Shown: positions 41,390-50,290 of the stretch, piece by piece
How positions within the stretch are numbered: the first letter of the stretch is position 1
Layout of the letters: every line of letters starts with the position of its first letter
Assembly (NCBI GenBank): GCA_003248965.1
Contig: QFQU01000014.1
Span: forward strand, 62,001-126,000
Length of the DNA stretch: 64,000 nt
Direction: 5' to 3'
Source of the DNA: Brevundimonas sp.
GTDB taxonomy: Bacteria; Pseudomonadota; Alphaproteobacteria; Caulobacterales; Caulobacteraceae
Program-made: the position numbers and the translations under genes
Notes under the pieces: model-generated
The model's database searches: none
Seen by the model: only the letters and a program-made list of their open reading frames with translations
Told to the model about the DNA's origin: nothing

Positions 41390-42373
41390 TCAACGGTTCA
41401 GCGAACTCATGCCGCCGGGCGCATAGCGTTCGCCCGCCGCCGCGCCGCGCGGGAAGACCGCCTCGATCCGCGCCAGGTCCTCTGGCGTCAGAACGATGTC
41501 GGCCGCCGCCACGTTCTGCTCCAGGGTGGAGATGCGGCGCGTGCCGGGGATGGGGACCAGATCATCGCCCTGGGCTAGCACCCAGGCCAGGGCCAACTGC
41601 GCCGCCGTTACGCCCTTGTCGGCGGCGATGGCGCCCACCGCCTCCACCAGATCGAGGTTCCTCTGGAAGTTGTCGCCGGCGAAGCGCGGATTGGTGCGCC
41701 GGAAATCGTCGGGCGCCAGGTCGTCGATCGACTTGATCTCGCCCGACAGGAAGCCCCGGCCCAGCGGGCTGTAGGGCACGAAGCCGATCCCCAGTTCACG
41801 CACCACCTCCAGCAGTTCGTCCTCCGGATCGCGGCTCCACAGCGAATATTCGGTCTGCAGGGCCGTGATCGGATGGGTGGCCTGAGCCCGGCGCAGCGTC
41901 TCCGGCGCCGCCTCGGAAAGGCCCAGGAAGCGAACCTTGCCCTCCTTCACCAGTTCGGCCATGGCCCCGACCGTCTCTTCGATCGGCGTATTGGGATCGA
42001 TGCGGTGTTGGTAATAGAGGTCGATGTGATCGACGCCCAGGCGGCTCAGGCTGCCCTCCACCGCACGACGCACATTGGCCGGCGAACCATCGGTGACAGC
42101 CGAACCGTCCGGCTGGCGATTGATGCCGAACTTGGTGGCGATGAAGGCCTGATCGCGCCGATCCTTCAGCGCCTTGCCGACCAGAACCTCGTTTGTGTGG
42201 GGGCCGTACATCTCGGCCGTGTCGAACAGGGTGACGCCCAGGTCCAGGGCGCGGTGGATGACGGCGATGGACTGGGCCTCGTCGGCCCCGCCGTAAAAGG
42301 CGCTCATGCCCATGCAGCCCAGGCCAATGGCCGAAACCTCGGGACCGTCGCGGCCCAGCTTGCGCGTCTTCAT
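41390..42373 (-). CDS. Aldo/keto reductase
   Basis: A 327-residue NADPH-dependent aldo/keto reductase of the AKR11/AKR13-like group. The catalytic tyrosine is in LFDTAEMYGPHTNEVLVGKAL, the lysine in FIATKFGINR and the histidine in LYYQHRIDP. The coenzyme segment is LVPIPGTRRISTLEQN. The start MKTRKLGRDGPEVSAIG at 42373 follows GAGAGCG and gives standard length; the frame stays open upstream but has no family sequence. The substrate is unknown. Confidence 0.92.
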   Translation of the reverse strand: MKTRKLGRDGPEVSAIGLGCMGMSAFYGGADEAQSIAVIHRALDLGVTLFDTAEMYGPHTNEVLVGKALKDRRDQAFIATKFGINRQPDGSAVTDGSPANVRRAVEGSLSRLGVDHIDLYYQHRIDPNTPIEETVGAMAELVKEGKVRFLGLSEAAPETLRRAQATHPITALQTEYSLWSRDPEDELLEVVRELGIGFVPYSPLGRGFLSGEIKSIDDLAPDDFRRTNPRFAGDNFQRNLDLVEAVGAIAADKGVTAAQLALAWVLAQGDDLVPIPGTRRISTLEQNVAAADIVLTPEDLARIEAVFPRGAAAGERYAPGGMSSLNR

Positions 42374-42471
42374 GAGGCGCTCTCCTGTCGATGTGGGGGA
42401 TCGGCGTTCATGCCGACAGTCAGGAGATGGTCGCTGACGCGGGGGACTGCAAGTGCCGCCACGCTTTGCGA

Positions 42472-42548
42472 TGGTACCGCCTCTCAGGCTTGAACTGAGG
42501 ACCTCCGGTTCCACAAACCGGCGCTCTAACCAACTGAGCTAAGGCGGC
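42472..42548 (-). tRNA. tRNA-His (GTG), without G-1/C73
   Basis: Cloverleaf with acceptor GCCGCCT/AGGCGGT (first pair G-U), anticodon stem CCGGT/ACCGG, loop TTGTGGA (anticodon GTG), T stem CTCAG/CTGAG and encoded CCA. Position 73 is A, not C, so no G-1:C73 pair can form. This is the known alphaproteobacterial form. Confidence 0.95.
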
Positions 42549-42634
42549 CCGCGCATCGCGAGGCGCGTTCTCTACCCAGCCTGACGAGTCCGATCAAGCG
42601 GGATTGTCGACTTTGCGCCCGCCGCCCAAAGAAA

Positions 42635-42664
42635 AACGCCCCGGAGATCGCTCTCCGGGGCGTT
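42635..42664 (-). terminator. Terminator of exbB-exbD-tonB
   Basis: AACGCCCCGGAGA (42635-42647) pairs perfectly with TCTCCGGGGCGTT (42652-42664). On the minus strand it is followed by TTTCTTT. It lies 19 bp after the tonB stop. Confidence 0.92.
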
Positions 42665-42682
42665 GGTCTTGATTGGCGGTCC

Positions 42683-43402
42683 TTACCCGAGGGTGAAGGG
42701 CACCCGGACGCGGAAAGTGGCGTCCTCTGCTGCGCCATCGACGGTCCGCGGAGACAGTTGTCCACGCTGAACCACGCGAATGGCGGCGTTACCGAAGCCC
42801 ATGCCCGAAGGCGACTCTTCGATGACGCGGCAACGCGTCGGACGACCGCTGGCCTGAGCCGTACACTCCACGGTGGCGGAGCCGCTGATTTCCCGTTCCA
42901 GAGCGCGGGCGGGGAAGTCGTCTGCGGTCGGGCGCGGTTGGCGCGCCCATTGCACGTTGGTGATCACCGAAGGCCGAGGCGGAGCCGGAGGCGCGGGCGG
43001 CGGCGGCGGTCCGGGGACGACGACGGGCGGACCCGTATACTCGACCCGATCTTCCTTCTTCGTCGGCGTGATGTTCACCGGCGGAGGCGGAACGATGTTC
43101 GGAACCGGAGCCGGTACGCGCACCTGGAGCTTCGGCGGCGGAGGCTGGTCCGTCGGCGGCGGAGGCGGAGGCGGAGGCGGCGGAGGCGGCGGAACCGGCT
43201 CGACCAACTCCACATCGACCTTGTCGTCGACGTAGTTGAATTCCTTCAGCTTGAACTTCGATTGCTGGAGGAAGAACAGCAGCAGGGCGAACAGGATCGA
43301 AACAACCAGAAGACACACGATCAGCACGGGGTACGAAACCCCCATGAAGCCCTTGGCCTTCGGTACGTCGTAACGACTGCGATGATATGCGACGTCTGTC
43401 AT
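42683..43402 (-). CDS. tonB: Energy transducer TonB
   Basis: A 239-residue TonB that passes inner-membrane energy to TonB-dependent outer-membrane receptors. One membrane helix (YPVLIVCLLVVSILFALLLFFL) is followed by a periplasmic linker with an uninterrupted run of 13 prolines and further Pro-rich blocks. The C-terminal domain with SGSATVECTAQASGRPTRC completes it. The N terminus is longer than in E. coli. Together with exbB and exbD it forms one operon. Confidence 0.93.
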   Translation of the reverse strand: MTDVAYHRSRYDVPKAKGFMGVSYPVLIVCLLVVSILFALLLFFLQQSKFKLKEFNYVDDKVDVELVEPVPPPPPPPPPPPPPTDQPPPPKLQVRVPAPVPNIVPPPPVNITPTKKEDRVEYTGPPVVVPGPPPPPAPPAPPRPSVITNVQWARQPRPTADDFPARALEREISGSATVECTAQASGRPTRCRVIEESPSGMGFGNAAIRVVQRGQLSPRTVDGAAEDATFRVRVPFTLG

Positions 43403-43416
43403 ACTATCTCCGCGTT

Positions 43417-43851
43417 CTATTGCGTAGCCTGGTCTTCGCCGACCAGTGCAACGCTGTAGAAGCCGCTATCCTGCAGGGCGTTCATGACCTGCATGAAGTC
43501 ACCGTAGCGGGTGTTTTGGTCGGCCCGAATGAAAATCCGCTCATCGGCCGGGTTCCGGGTTCCGATCTGTTTGGTCAGATCTTCGCCCAGTCCTCCGACG
43601 CTGGTCTGGAAATCGCCCACATAGACGGAACCGTCGTTCTGGATCGAGATATAGACCGGCTTGGGCGGGTTCGGGGCCGCCTTGGCGACGGCGATTGGCA
43701 ACTCCACCGGCACCGACACGGAAGCGAGCGGCGCCGCCACCATGAAGATGATGAGGAGGACGAGCATGATATCCACGAACGGGGTGACGTTGATGTCACT
43801 GTTCGCTTCGACCACGTTGCCAGCGCCGCCTGTTTTGATCTTGGCGGCCAT
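43417..43851 (-). CDS. exbD: Biopolymer transport protein ExbD
   Basis: A 144-residue ExbD/TolR-type protein with one membrane helix and the essential aspartate in INVTPFVDIMLVLLIIFMV. The periplasmic domain contains YISIQNDGSVYVGD and VFIRADQNTRYGD-like sequence. With ExbB it forms the proton channel that energises TonB. Only one exbD is present, whereas some Caulobacterales operons carry two. It lies 14 bp from tonB and 5 bp from exbB. Confidence 0.93.
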   Translation of the reverse strand: MAAKIKTGGAGNVVEANSDINVTPFVDIMLVLLIIFMVAAPLASVSVPVELPIAVAKAAPNPPKPVYISIQNDGSVYVGDFQTSVGGLGEDLTKQIGTRNPADERIFIRADQNTRYGDFMQVMNALQDSGFYSVALVGEDQATQ

Positions 43852-43856
43852 CCGTC

Positions 43857-44732
43857 TTACGCCCCCTTGTCGAGCTGACGCGAGATGCCGTTCAGCAGCT
43901 CGGCGGCGAAGCCGTCGGCGCGGGTGCCGTAACCGGCGATGCGGGTGTTGAAGTAGTTATAGAAGACAACGGCCGGGATAGCGGCGAACAGGCCGATACC
44001 GGTGGCCAGCAGGGCTTCGGCGATACCCGGGGCGACGACGGCCAGGTTGGTCGTGTTCGATTCCGCGATGCCGATGAAGGAGTTCATGATGCCGTACACG
44101 GTGCCGAACAGACCGACGAACGGGCCGATCGAACCGACCGAGGCGAGGAACTGCTGGCCGCCCGACAGGCGCTTGGCCAGGCCGGATTGAACGGCGGCGA
44201 CGGCGGCAGTGGCGCGGCCCATGGCCGAGTCCAGGTGGTCGCCCGTGACCGACAGGCCCGATTGACGCGACAGTTCGATTTCTTCGGTGGCGGCGGCGGC
44301 CATGTCGGCCAGCGGGTTGCCGTCGAACTCTTCCTGCGTCGCCACGGCGCGCATGTCCGCGATGGTGCGGGCGCCGCGGAAGTTTTCCAGGAAGTTGTCG
44401 GTCTTGCGGTTCAGCGAGCCGAACTCGAACAGCTTGATGAGCAGCAGGGTCCAGGAGAAGATCGAGGCGAGCAGCAGGCCGGCCATGACGACCTTAACGA
44501 CCACGGTCGCTTCCATGAACATGGAAATCGGCGTGATGCCGTTGCTGTGGTGGCCGCCAACGGCTTCGTTGACGCTTTCGGGCTTGGCGTCCGGCGTGGC
44601 CGGAGCAGCAGCAGCCGGAGCCGAAGCCGGAGTAGGCTCGGCCGGCGCCTGCGCCAGAACCGGCGAGCTCGCCATCAGGACGGCGGCGCCGGCCATGGCG
44701 AGAAGGATGTTCGTCTTTTTGCTGTTCAGCAT
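43857..44732 (-). CDS. exbB: MotA/TolQ/ExbB proton channel protein ExbB
   Basis: A 291-residue ExbB. A cleavable-looking N terminus (NILLAMAGAAVLMASSPVLA) and an Ala/Pro-rich periplasmic stretch precede the first membrane helix. The conserved helices follow: GSIGPFVGLFGTVYGIMNSF and LATGIGLFAAIPAVVFYNYF. The long signal-bearing N terminus is typical of alphaproteobacterial ExbB. ATG 44732 is chosen with AGGA upstream; the frame extends to 44846 without family similarity. Confidence 0.92.
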   Translation of the reverse strand: MLNSKKTNILLAMAGAAVLMASSPVLAQAPAEPTPASAPAAAAPATPDAKPESVNEAVGGHHSNGITPISMFMEATVVVKVVMAGLLLASIFSWTLLLIKLFEFGSLNRKTDNFLENFRGARTIADMRAVATQEEFDGNPLADMAAAATEEIELSRQSGLSVTGDHLDSAMGRATAAVAAVQSGLAKRLSGGQQFLASVGSIGPFVGLFGTVYGIMNSFIGIAESNTTNLAVVAPGIAEALLATGIGLFAAIPAVVFYNYFNTRIAGYGTRADGFAAELLNGISRQLDKGA

Positions 44733-45247
44733 AGTTCGCCAGTTCCTGCTTGGTCTGACTCGTGGAACCAAAGGTGCGACCGTGTCAAAGGGCCGCCCCC
44801 CAACCTGAAATGTTTCCTTCGACACGCCGCGTCCGTTCAGGATCACGCCCCGTCGAATTCTTGAGTGGAGACGCGCCCGGTCGCCCGAACCGCCTCCGAT
44901 GGTGGAACGGTCGAAAGAAGGTCCTCCGCCGCTCGCGTTAACTCCCTCGGGAGAGGGCGTCCCAAACCCTTTGACGAACCCTTACCGGAGCGTCAAGGGC
45001 GTAAGGCTCGATTTCACCCAACCAGGACCGGTTAAAGGGAAGTCTTGCCTGACAAGGGCATTTGGGCCGCCAAACGCGACATTTTCATGATGCTTATCCA
45101 GCGATTAGCGCAAGCTTGTTCGAAAGCGGCGCTGAGGGGCGAATTCCTTCGCCCAGCCTCGGATACGTGCAAACACGTTGCGGGCGGCGTCCGTATCGGG
45201 GTCGAAATGTCGCTGGAAACAAGGTCGCCGGAAAGATTGTCGGGGAA
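44733..45247. other. 515-bp gap between exbB and tRNA-Phe
   Basis: It must contain the exbB promoter on the minus strand; TTGACAC about 60 bp upstream of exbB is the best -35 candidate, without a convincing -10. TTGACG and CGTCAA at 44974-44996 form a spaced inverted repeat. No coding frame here looks real and I see no RNA gene. Confidence 0.45.
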
Positions 45248-45323
45248 TGGTGCCTGGAGGCGGATTCGAACCACCGACACGCGGATTTTCAATCCGCTGC
45301 TCTACCAGCTGAGCTATCCAGGC
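45248..45323 (-). tRNA. tRNA-Phe (GAA)
   Basis: Complete cloverleaf: acceptor GCCTGGA/TCCAGGC, anticodon stem GCGGA/TCCGC with loop TTGAAAA (anticodon GAA), T arm CGGTGGTTCGAATCCGCCT-type, and encoded CCA. Confidence 0.95.
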
Positions 45324-45386
45324 GCCGACGCGGCGTCGCGAGAGGCGGGTCTATAGGCGAGCCGTTTCCGCCTGTCCAGCGTCGTT

Positions 45387-45551
45387 TCAGTCCTTTTCGT
45401 CGTCTTCGTCGACCGTCTCGTCCAGGGCTGCGGGAATGGCGTAGGCGCCGGCGAACCACCGTTGCAGGTCGACGTCCGAGCAGCGGCGCGAGCAGAAGGG
45501 TTTGTAGCGCGGATCGGGCTCGGCCTTGCGGCAGATGGGGCAAAGGCTCAC
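45387..45551 (-). CDS. yacG: DNA gyrase inhibitor / zinc-binding protein YacG
   Basis: A 54-residue protein beginning at GTG 45551 (VSLCPICRKAEPDPRYKPFC). Four cysteines at residues 4, 7, 20 and 24 (CPIC and CSRRC) form the YacG zinc site, and DVDLQRWFAGAYAIP is the family helix. The tail is acidic. YacG binds GyrB in E. coli and inhibits gyrase. The start lies 4 bp after the stop of the RNase E/G gene, and neighbourhood with maf and RNase E/G is typical for alphaproteobacteria. Confidence 0.9.
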   Translation of the reverse strand: MSLCPICRKAEPDPRYKPFCSRRCSDVDLQRWFAGAYAIPAALDETVDEDDEKD

Positions 45552-45554
45552 GGC

Positions 45555-46586
45555 TCAGGTCTCCTGGATACGGCCGCGCCCGGCGGGCGCGTCGGGATCG
45601 GCCTGGACGACGGCGCGCGGGCCGAGGCGGGCCGCCAGCGGCGCGGCGATACGAGCTTCTTCGGGATGGCAACGCGCGACGAACCGAGGGGTCACGGTGT
45701 CGGCCAGAATCTGACGCCGCAACGCCCGCACCAGGGCCAGGGCGCGCGTCCGCACTGTCGCCTGGCCGTCGGCGCCCGCCAACACCTCTTCTATAGGCGT
45801 GCGACGCCAGGGCAGCGCCAGTTGCATCAGCCCGAAGCGGCTGACCGGGGCGAACACCGCCTGGGGCTCATGCGCGAAGGCGGCCCGGGCGGCCTTCATC
45901 TGCGCCTCCGCCTCCTGCCCGTCCCCGACCAGGTCGATGGCCACCAGCCCGCCCCAGTTCTTCAGGCCGATCAGCCGCGCCGTCTGACGCAGCCCCTCGC
46001 GATTCGCCGCCGCCCGGCCCTGTTTCGGATCGCGCCCGGCCGAGGCGGCGTAATCGATGTCCACGGCCGCCAGGGCGCGAGTCCGTTCCAGCGCCAGATC
46101 GATTCCGTGCGACATAAAGACGTGCGTGGCGCTCAGAGCCTCCTCCTCGGCCTCGATCGCGGCGTCGATAGCCGGCAGCCCCGTCACTGATTCCACGCCA
46201 GGCGCGAGACGCTGCAACTGTTCCGCGACGTCGGGGCCCGCCTCCAGCAGGCGGGGCGCCCCCTCCCCCGGCCCAAGGCGGCGCAGGGTGGCTCCCTTGC
46301 CCCGGCGCGGTTCGGCGACGACCGTCACCTCCAGCCGTTCGCCCTGGGTCAGACGGTCTTGCCGTCTCAGGGGCAGAAAGCCCGGCGCCGCCCCGCCCAG
46401 ATCGACGAAGGCGCCGCGCAGGCCCGGATTGATCTCGACCACCCGCCCGATCGACCGCGCGCCCAGGCGCGTCTCGGCCGGATCGTCCTCGCGTTGGATC
46501 AAAAGATGCGTGAAGCGCCCGTCGCGCAGGACGACTCCCCGCGTCTCGCCCGGCGTCTCGTCGAGGAAGACCTCGACCGCGCTCAT
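45555..46586 (-). CDS. Ribonuclease E/G family protein
   Basis: A 343-residue short member of the RNase E/G family. It has the S1-like N-terminal portion (IGRVVEINPGLRGAFVDLGG) and the catalytic region (LAAVDIDYAA, LKNWGGLVAIDLV). It is much shorter than RNase E and lacks the zinc-link CPxCxG motif and the C-terminal scaffold, so it belongs to the reduced group often annotated as ribonuclease. Its start overlaps the maf stop (ATGA). Whether it retains nuclease activity is uncertain. Confidence 0.85.
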   Translation of the reverse strand: MSAVEVFLDETPGETRGVVLRDGRFTHLLIQREDDPAETRLGARSIGRVVEINPGLRGAFVDLGGAAPGFLPLRRQDRLTQGERLEVTVVAEPRRGKGATLRRLGPGEGAPRLLEAGPDVAEQLQRLAPGVESVTGLPAIDAAIEAEEEALSATHVFMSHGIDLALERTRALAAVDIDYAASAGRDPKQGRAAANREGLRQTARLIGLKNWGGLVAIDLVGDGQEAEAQMKAARAAFAHEPQAVFAPVSRFGLMQLALPWRRTPIEEVLAGADGQATVRTRALALVRALRRQILADTVTPRFVARCHPEEARIAAPLAARLGPRAVVQADPDAPAGRGRIQET

Positions 46587-47158
46587 GCGCGCCAGCCGAC
46601 GCCGTGCAGCAGTTGGACGGCCTCGTACAGCGGCAGGCCCATCACCGAGGAGTGGCTGCCGACGATTCTCTGGATAAAGGCGCCCGCCGGTCCCTGGATG
46701 CCGTATCCACCCGCCTTTCCCCGCCAGTCGCCGCCCGCGACATAGGCGGCGATCTCGTCGTGGGACAGCGGCTTGAAGGTCACGCGGGTCTCGTTGACGC
46801 GCGAGGAGATCTGGCCGTCCCTCACCACGGCCACGCCGGTGAAGACGCGATGATTGCGCCCGGACAGCAGTTTCAGGAACCGCCTCGCCTCGGCCTCGTC
46901 CCCCGCCTTTTCCAGAAAGCGTCGGCCCACGGCCACCACCGTATCGGCGGCGATGACCACCGCCTCGGGCCGGCGCGCGGCGACGACCTGGGCCTTGGTG
47001 GTCGCCAGCCTGGCGGCCAGACGCGGCGGCGTCTCGCCCTTCAGCGGCGTCTCGTCGATGTCGGCGGGATCGATATGGTCGGGAACGATCCCGACCTGCG
47101 CCAGCAATTCGATGCGGCGCGGACTGGCCGAAGCCAGCACCAGGTCCGGAGAGGCCAA
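46583..47158 (-). CDS. maf: Maf-like nucleoside triphosphate pyrophosphatase
   Basis: A 191-residue Maf protein that hydrolyses non-canonical or modified nucleotides such as dTTP, UTP or m7GTP. The N-terminal loop LVLASASPRRIELLAQVG and VIAADTVVAV with the catalytic aspartate are clear, followed by GGYGIQGPAGAFIQRI. It lies between infA and the RNase E/G gene in a typical alphaproteobacterial order. Confidence 0.92.
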   Translation of the reverse strand: MASPDLVLASASPRRIELLAQVGIVPDHIDPADIDETPLKGETPPRLAARLATTKAQVVAARRPEAVVIAADTVVAVGRRFLEKAGDEAEARRFLKLLSGRNHRVFTGVAVVRDGQISSRVNETRVTFKPLSHDEIAAYVAGGDWRGKAGGYGIQGPAGAFIQRIVGSHSSVMGLPLYEAVQLLHGVGWRA

Positions 47159-47170
47159 GCCGGCCGCTCC

Positions 47171-47389
47171 TTACTTGAAGCGATAGGTGATGCGGCCCTT
47201 GGTCAGGTCATAGGGCGTCATCTCGACCAGCACCTTGTCCCCGGCCAGCACGCGGATGCGGTTCTTGCGCATCTTGCCGGCGGTGTGGGCGATGATCTCG
47301 TGGTCGTTCTCAAGCGTCACGCGGAAGGTGGCGTTCGGCAGCAGTTCGCTGACGGTGCCGGGAAACTCGAGCAGTTCTTCCTTAGCCAT
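47171..47389 (-). CDS. infA: Translation initiation factor IF-1
   Basis: A 72-residue S1/OB-fold factor that binds the ribosomal A site during initiation. MAKEELLEFPGTVSELLPN and RKNRIRVLAGDKVLVEMTPYD are nearly universal IF-1 blocks. The start at 47389 follows GAGAGGC. It heads the infA-maf-RNase E/G-yacG group. Confidence 0.97.
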   Translation of the reverse strand: MAKEELLEFPGTVSELLPNATFRVTLENDHEIIAHTAGKMRKNRIRVLAGDKVLVEMTPYDLTKGRITYRFK

Positions 47390-47492
47390 GCGGCCTCTCG
47401 CGCCCGTCTGAAATGCGTTCGGCTCCACGCCGGGCGGCTGCGTGGAGCGGAATGGACGGGCCTAATGCCCGAAAACGCAGAGATAGTCGAGG

Positions 47493-47960
47493 TCAGCCGC
47501 GACGGTAGAGGGCGCACAGCAGGGTGAACAGCCTCCGCGCCGTCTCGTGGTCGACCACGATCTTGCCGTCCAGCCGGGCCGCCAGCTGTTCGGCGCCTTC
47601 GTTGTGCAGACCGCGCCGCCCCATGTCGACCGACTCGATCTGGCTGGCCGAAGAGCCGCGCAGCGCCTCGTAATAGCTGTCGCAGATCAGCAGATAGTCC
47701 TTCACCACCCGCTTCAGCGGCGTCAGGCTGATGGCGTAGGTGCGCGCGAAGTCCGTCCCCGTCAGGTCGAACACTAGGCGATTGTCCTGCAACGACAGCT
47801 TCAGCTGATACGGTCCGCCGTCGGCGCCCACGGGATGGAAGCTGTTCTTCTCGATCAGGTCGAAGATGGCGACCCGGCGCTCGTGCTCGATCTCGGCGGT
47901 CGCCGCCGGCAGGGTCGCGGCGTCCAGCTCGACCGAGGCCAGCCTGTGGGGCCCGCTCAT
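47493..47960 (-). CDS. UPF0262 family protein
   Basis: A 155-residue protein of the UPF0262 family, recognised by EHERRVAIFDLIEKNSFHP, LTPLKRVVKDYLLICDSYYEA and VVDHETARRLFTLLCALYRRG. The function is unknown, but the family is restricted to alphaproteobacteria and is usually found beside murA and DUF2948, as here. The ATG at 47960 overlaps the DUF2948 stop as ATGA. Confidence 0.9.
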   Translation of the reverse strand: MSGPHRLASVELDAATLPAATAEIEHERRVAIFDLIEKNSFHPVGADGGPYQLKLSLQDNRLVFDLTGTDFARTYAISLTPLKRVVKDYLLICDSYYEALRGSSASQIESVDMGRRGLHNEGAEQLAARLDGKIVVDHETARRLFTLLCALYRRG

Positions 47961-48442
47961 GCCGCGTCTCCGGCGTCCGCCGCCACTTCGTCCAGATGGG
48001 TCGGGGCGACCCGCGCGGGCCACCGCTCGGAGATGTCCGTCACCACGGCGTCCAGGCATTCGACATCGACCCGCAGGTCCCCGCCGCCGGCGAACATCAG
48101 GATGACGCGCCCGCTCGGCGCCTCGGTCGGCATGAAATCGAGAGCCAGCAGTTCCAGCGAGGCGTCCGGATTGCGGGGCAGGCGGCGGCTCTTGACCGCC
48201 AGCACGTCGCCGAACTGCATGGCGCACATCACCCGCGTCCCGCCGCATTCCCAGCAGAAGCGGCTGAAGGCGATGGTCAGGGTCCGGGCCTGTTTGGCCC
48301 AGACGATGTCGACCGGCCGCAGGATGGCGTCCTGCAGCGCGGCCGAGATGATCTGAAGATCGTCGGCGTCCTCGGCCAGCAGGCGCAGCGGTTCGACCGG
48401 CGACCTGGCTTCGGAACCGACGCCTTCGATCTCAGTGCTCAT
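47957..48442 (-). CDS. DUF2948 family protein
   Basis: A 161-residue protein with PLRLLAEDADDLQIISAALQDAI, the Cys-containing FSRFCWECGG segment and FAGGGDLRVDVECLDAVVTDI, all typical of DUF2948. The role is unknown. It overlaps the 3' end of murA by 11 bp and couples to UPF0262 downstream, so it belongs to the murA operon. Confidence 0.88.
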   Translation of the reverse strand: MSTEIEGVGSEARSPVEPLRLLAEDADDLQIISAALQDAILRPVDIVWAKQARTLTIAFSRFCWECGGTRVMCAMQFGDVLAVKSRRLPRNPDASLELLALDFMPTEAPSGRVILMFAGGGDLRVDVECLDAVVTDISERWPARVAPTHLDEVAADAGDAA

Positions 48443-49721
48443 CGCCTGTTCCCCTTATGCGTCGGATGGACGCTCCGCACGCGCCCAGCTTCTCTTCCAA
48501 ACGCTCGAACCCGCGATCCAGATGATAGACGCGGCCGACCGTCGTTTCGCCCTCCGCGACCAGGCCGGCGATGACCAGGCACATGGAGGCGCGCAGATCG
48601 GTCGCCATCACCTGGGCGCCGTGCAGCATCGGCACGCCCGTCACATGGGCCTCGCCCGCATGGACGGAAATCTCGGCTCCCAGCCGCGCCAGTTCGGGCA
48701 CATGCATGAAGCGGTTTTCGAAGATCGTCTCGCGCACCGTGCTGACGCCCTCGGCGGTCGTCATCAGAGCCATGAACTGCGCCTGCAGATCGGTGGCGAA
48801 GCCGGGATAGATGGCCGTCTCCACGTCCACGGCCTTCAGCCGCTGCTTGGGATCGCGCCGGATCCGGACGCCGTCCGCCGTCGGCGTCACCTCGACGCCG
48901 GCCTCGATCATCTTTTCGGTCAGAGAATCGATCAGTTCGGCCCGCGCCCTGGTCAGCCGCACGTCGCCGCCCGCCATGGCGGCCGCGACGGCGTAGGAGC
49001 CCATCTCGATCCGATCGGGAATCACCGACCAGGTCGTCCCGTTCAGCGAGGACACCCCCGTAATGGTCAGGACGTCGGTGTCGATGCCTTCGATCTTCGC
49101 TCCCATTGCGGTCAGGCAATGCGCCAGATCGCCGATTTCCGGCTCGCGCGCGGCGCGGCGCAGCACCGTCGTTCCCTGGGCCAGAACGGCCGCCAACAAG
49201 GCGTGTTCGGTGGCGCCGACCGAGACGAAGGGAAACTCGATCTCGGCCCCGCGCAGCCCCTTGGGCGCGCGGGCGGTGACATAGCCTTCGTCCAGTTCGA
49301 TCTCGGCGCCCAGCGCCGTCAGCGCCTGCAGGTGAAGATCGACCGGCCGCGCCCCGATGGTGCAGCCGCCGGGCAGAGAGACCTTGGCCTCGCCGGTGCG
49401 GGCCAGCAGCGGCCCCAGCACGTTGAAGGAGGCGCGCATCTGCCGCACCAGGTCATAGGGCGCGAAGGTCGAGGTCAGGGTCTCGGCGTTGAACAGGCTC
49501 TCCTGACCGTCCGCCCCGTCGCTTTCCGTCACTTCGATCCCGAACTGGCGCAGCAGCTGCCCCAGGAAACGGGTGTCGGCCAGACGCGGCATATTGGTCA
49601 GCCGCAACGGCTGATCCGTCAGAATCGAGGCGGCCATCAGCTTGATGGCGGAATTCTTGGCGCCGCTGACGGGAATGTCCCCGTGCAGCTGAGCGCCGCC
49701 CTGAATGGCGATACTGTCCAT
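48432..49721 (-). CDS. murA: UDP-N-acetylglucosamine 1-carboxyvinyltransferase MurA
   Basis: A 429-residue MurA that transfers enolpyruvate to UDP-GlcNAc, the first committed step of peptidoglycan synthesis and the target of fosfomycin. The catalytic cysteine is present in LPGGCTIGARPVDLHLQ. The conserved N terminus GDIPVSGAKNSAIKLMAAS and the late YPGFATDLQAQFMALM are typical. The fosfomycin-sensitive Cys is kept. It probably starts the operon that continues with DUF2948 and UPF0262. Confidence 0.96.
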   Translation of the reverse strand: MDSIAIQGGAQLHGDIPVSGAKNSAIKLMAASILTDQPLRLTNMPRLADTRFLGQLLRQFGIEVTESDGADGQESLFNAETLTSTFAPYDLVRQMRASFNVLGPLLARTGEAKVSLPGGCTIGARPVDLHLQALTALGAEIELDEGYVTARAPKGLRGAEIEFPFVSVGATEHALLAAVLAQGTTVLRRAAREPEIGDLAHCLTAMGAKIEGIDTDVLTITGVSSLNGTTWSVIPDRIEMGSYAVAAAMAGGDVRLTRARAELIDSLTEKMIEAGVEVTPTADGVRIRRDPKQRLKAVDVETAIYPGFATDLQAQFMALMTTAEGVSTVRETIFENRFMHVPELARLGAEISVHAGEAHVTGVPMLHGAQVMATDLRASMCLVIAGLVAEGETTVGRVYHLDRGFERLEEKLGACGASIRRIRGTGDEH

Positions 49722-49824
49722 AGACGTCCTTAAGCGCGCCCGAAGGAAACGCCTCGGGGGGATCGTTCTCTAGCAAGCCGTCCGCCGCTTGCCAAAGGGC
49801 GGAACGGCATGGCGGCGATGAACT

Positions 49825-50016
49825 TCAGTTGCTGTCTTTCGGCGCGGCCGGCGTGCGCGCGGGCGCCTTGCGTCGTCGCAGATTCGCCCTGAGGGCCGAG
49901 GCCAGCCGCATCGCCTTCTCGGCCTTGGCGCGCGCCGCCTCTGTCGGAGCAGCGGCCGGGGGCGTGGGGGCCGCGGCGGCGGGCGGCGTATCGGCGTCGT
50001 GCGGAGCGCGAGTCAT
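49825..50016 (-). CDS. Small Ala/Pro-rich basic protein
   Basis: A 63-residue frame starting MTRAPHDADTPPAAAA, with a low-complexity Ala/Pro stretch followed by a basic helix (MRLASALRANLRRRKAP). No family is recognised. It lies upstream of murA on the same strand, between murA and tRNA-Thr. Composition is compatible with a real small DNA- or RNA-binding peptide, but chance is not excluded. Confidence 0.4.
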   Translation of the reverse strand: MTRAPHDADTPPAAAAPTPPAAAPTEAARAKAEKAMRLASALRANLRRRKAPARTPAAPKDSN

Positions 50017-50100
50017 GCCGGGATCATGGCGTGATCGGCGGCCATGTCCAAACTTTCTTTCCCGCGATCAAAATCGGGCTTCCCACGCCGGAAGGGTTTG

Positions 50101-50108
50101 GCTATACG
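50101..50108 (+). promoter_or_regulatory. -10 element of tRNA-Thr
   Basis: GCTATACG differs from GCTANAWC only at the last base and lies 18 bp upstream of the tRNA 5' end. No strong -35 is seen. Confidence 0.5.
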
Positions 50109-50126
50109 GCCGCTTCCTCAGTCGGG

Positions 50127-50201
<75 letters not shown>

Positions 50202-50290
50202 TCTGAGATCCTGAAATCACAATGATTTATTCCCCAACCGGGGACCGCGCATGACCGCGCGCCGATCTGATCGTCTCCGCCCGTCTGGCG

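Noticed and set aside
44899..45090. A 63-codon plus-strand frame between exbB and tRNA-Phe
   Set aside because: No ribosome site and Pro/Gly-rich chance composition.
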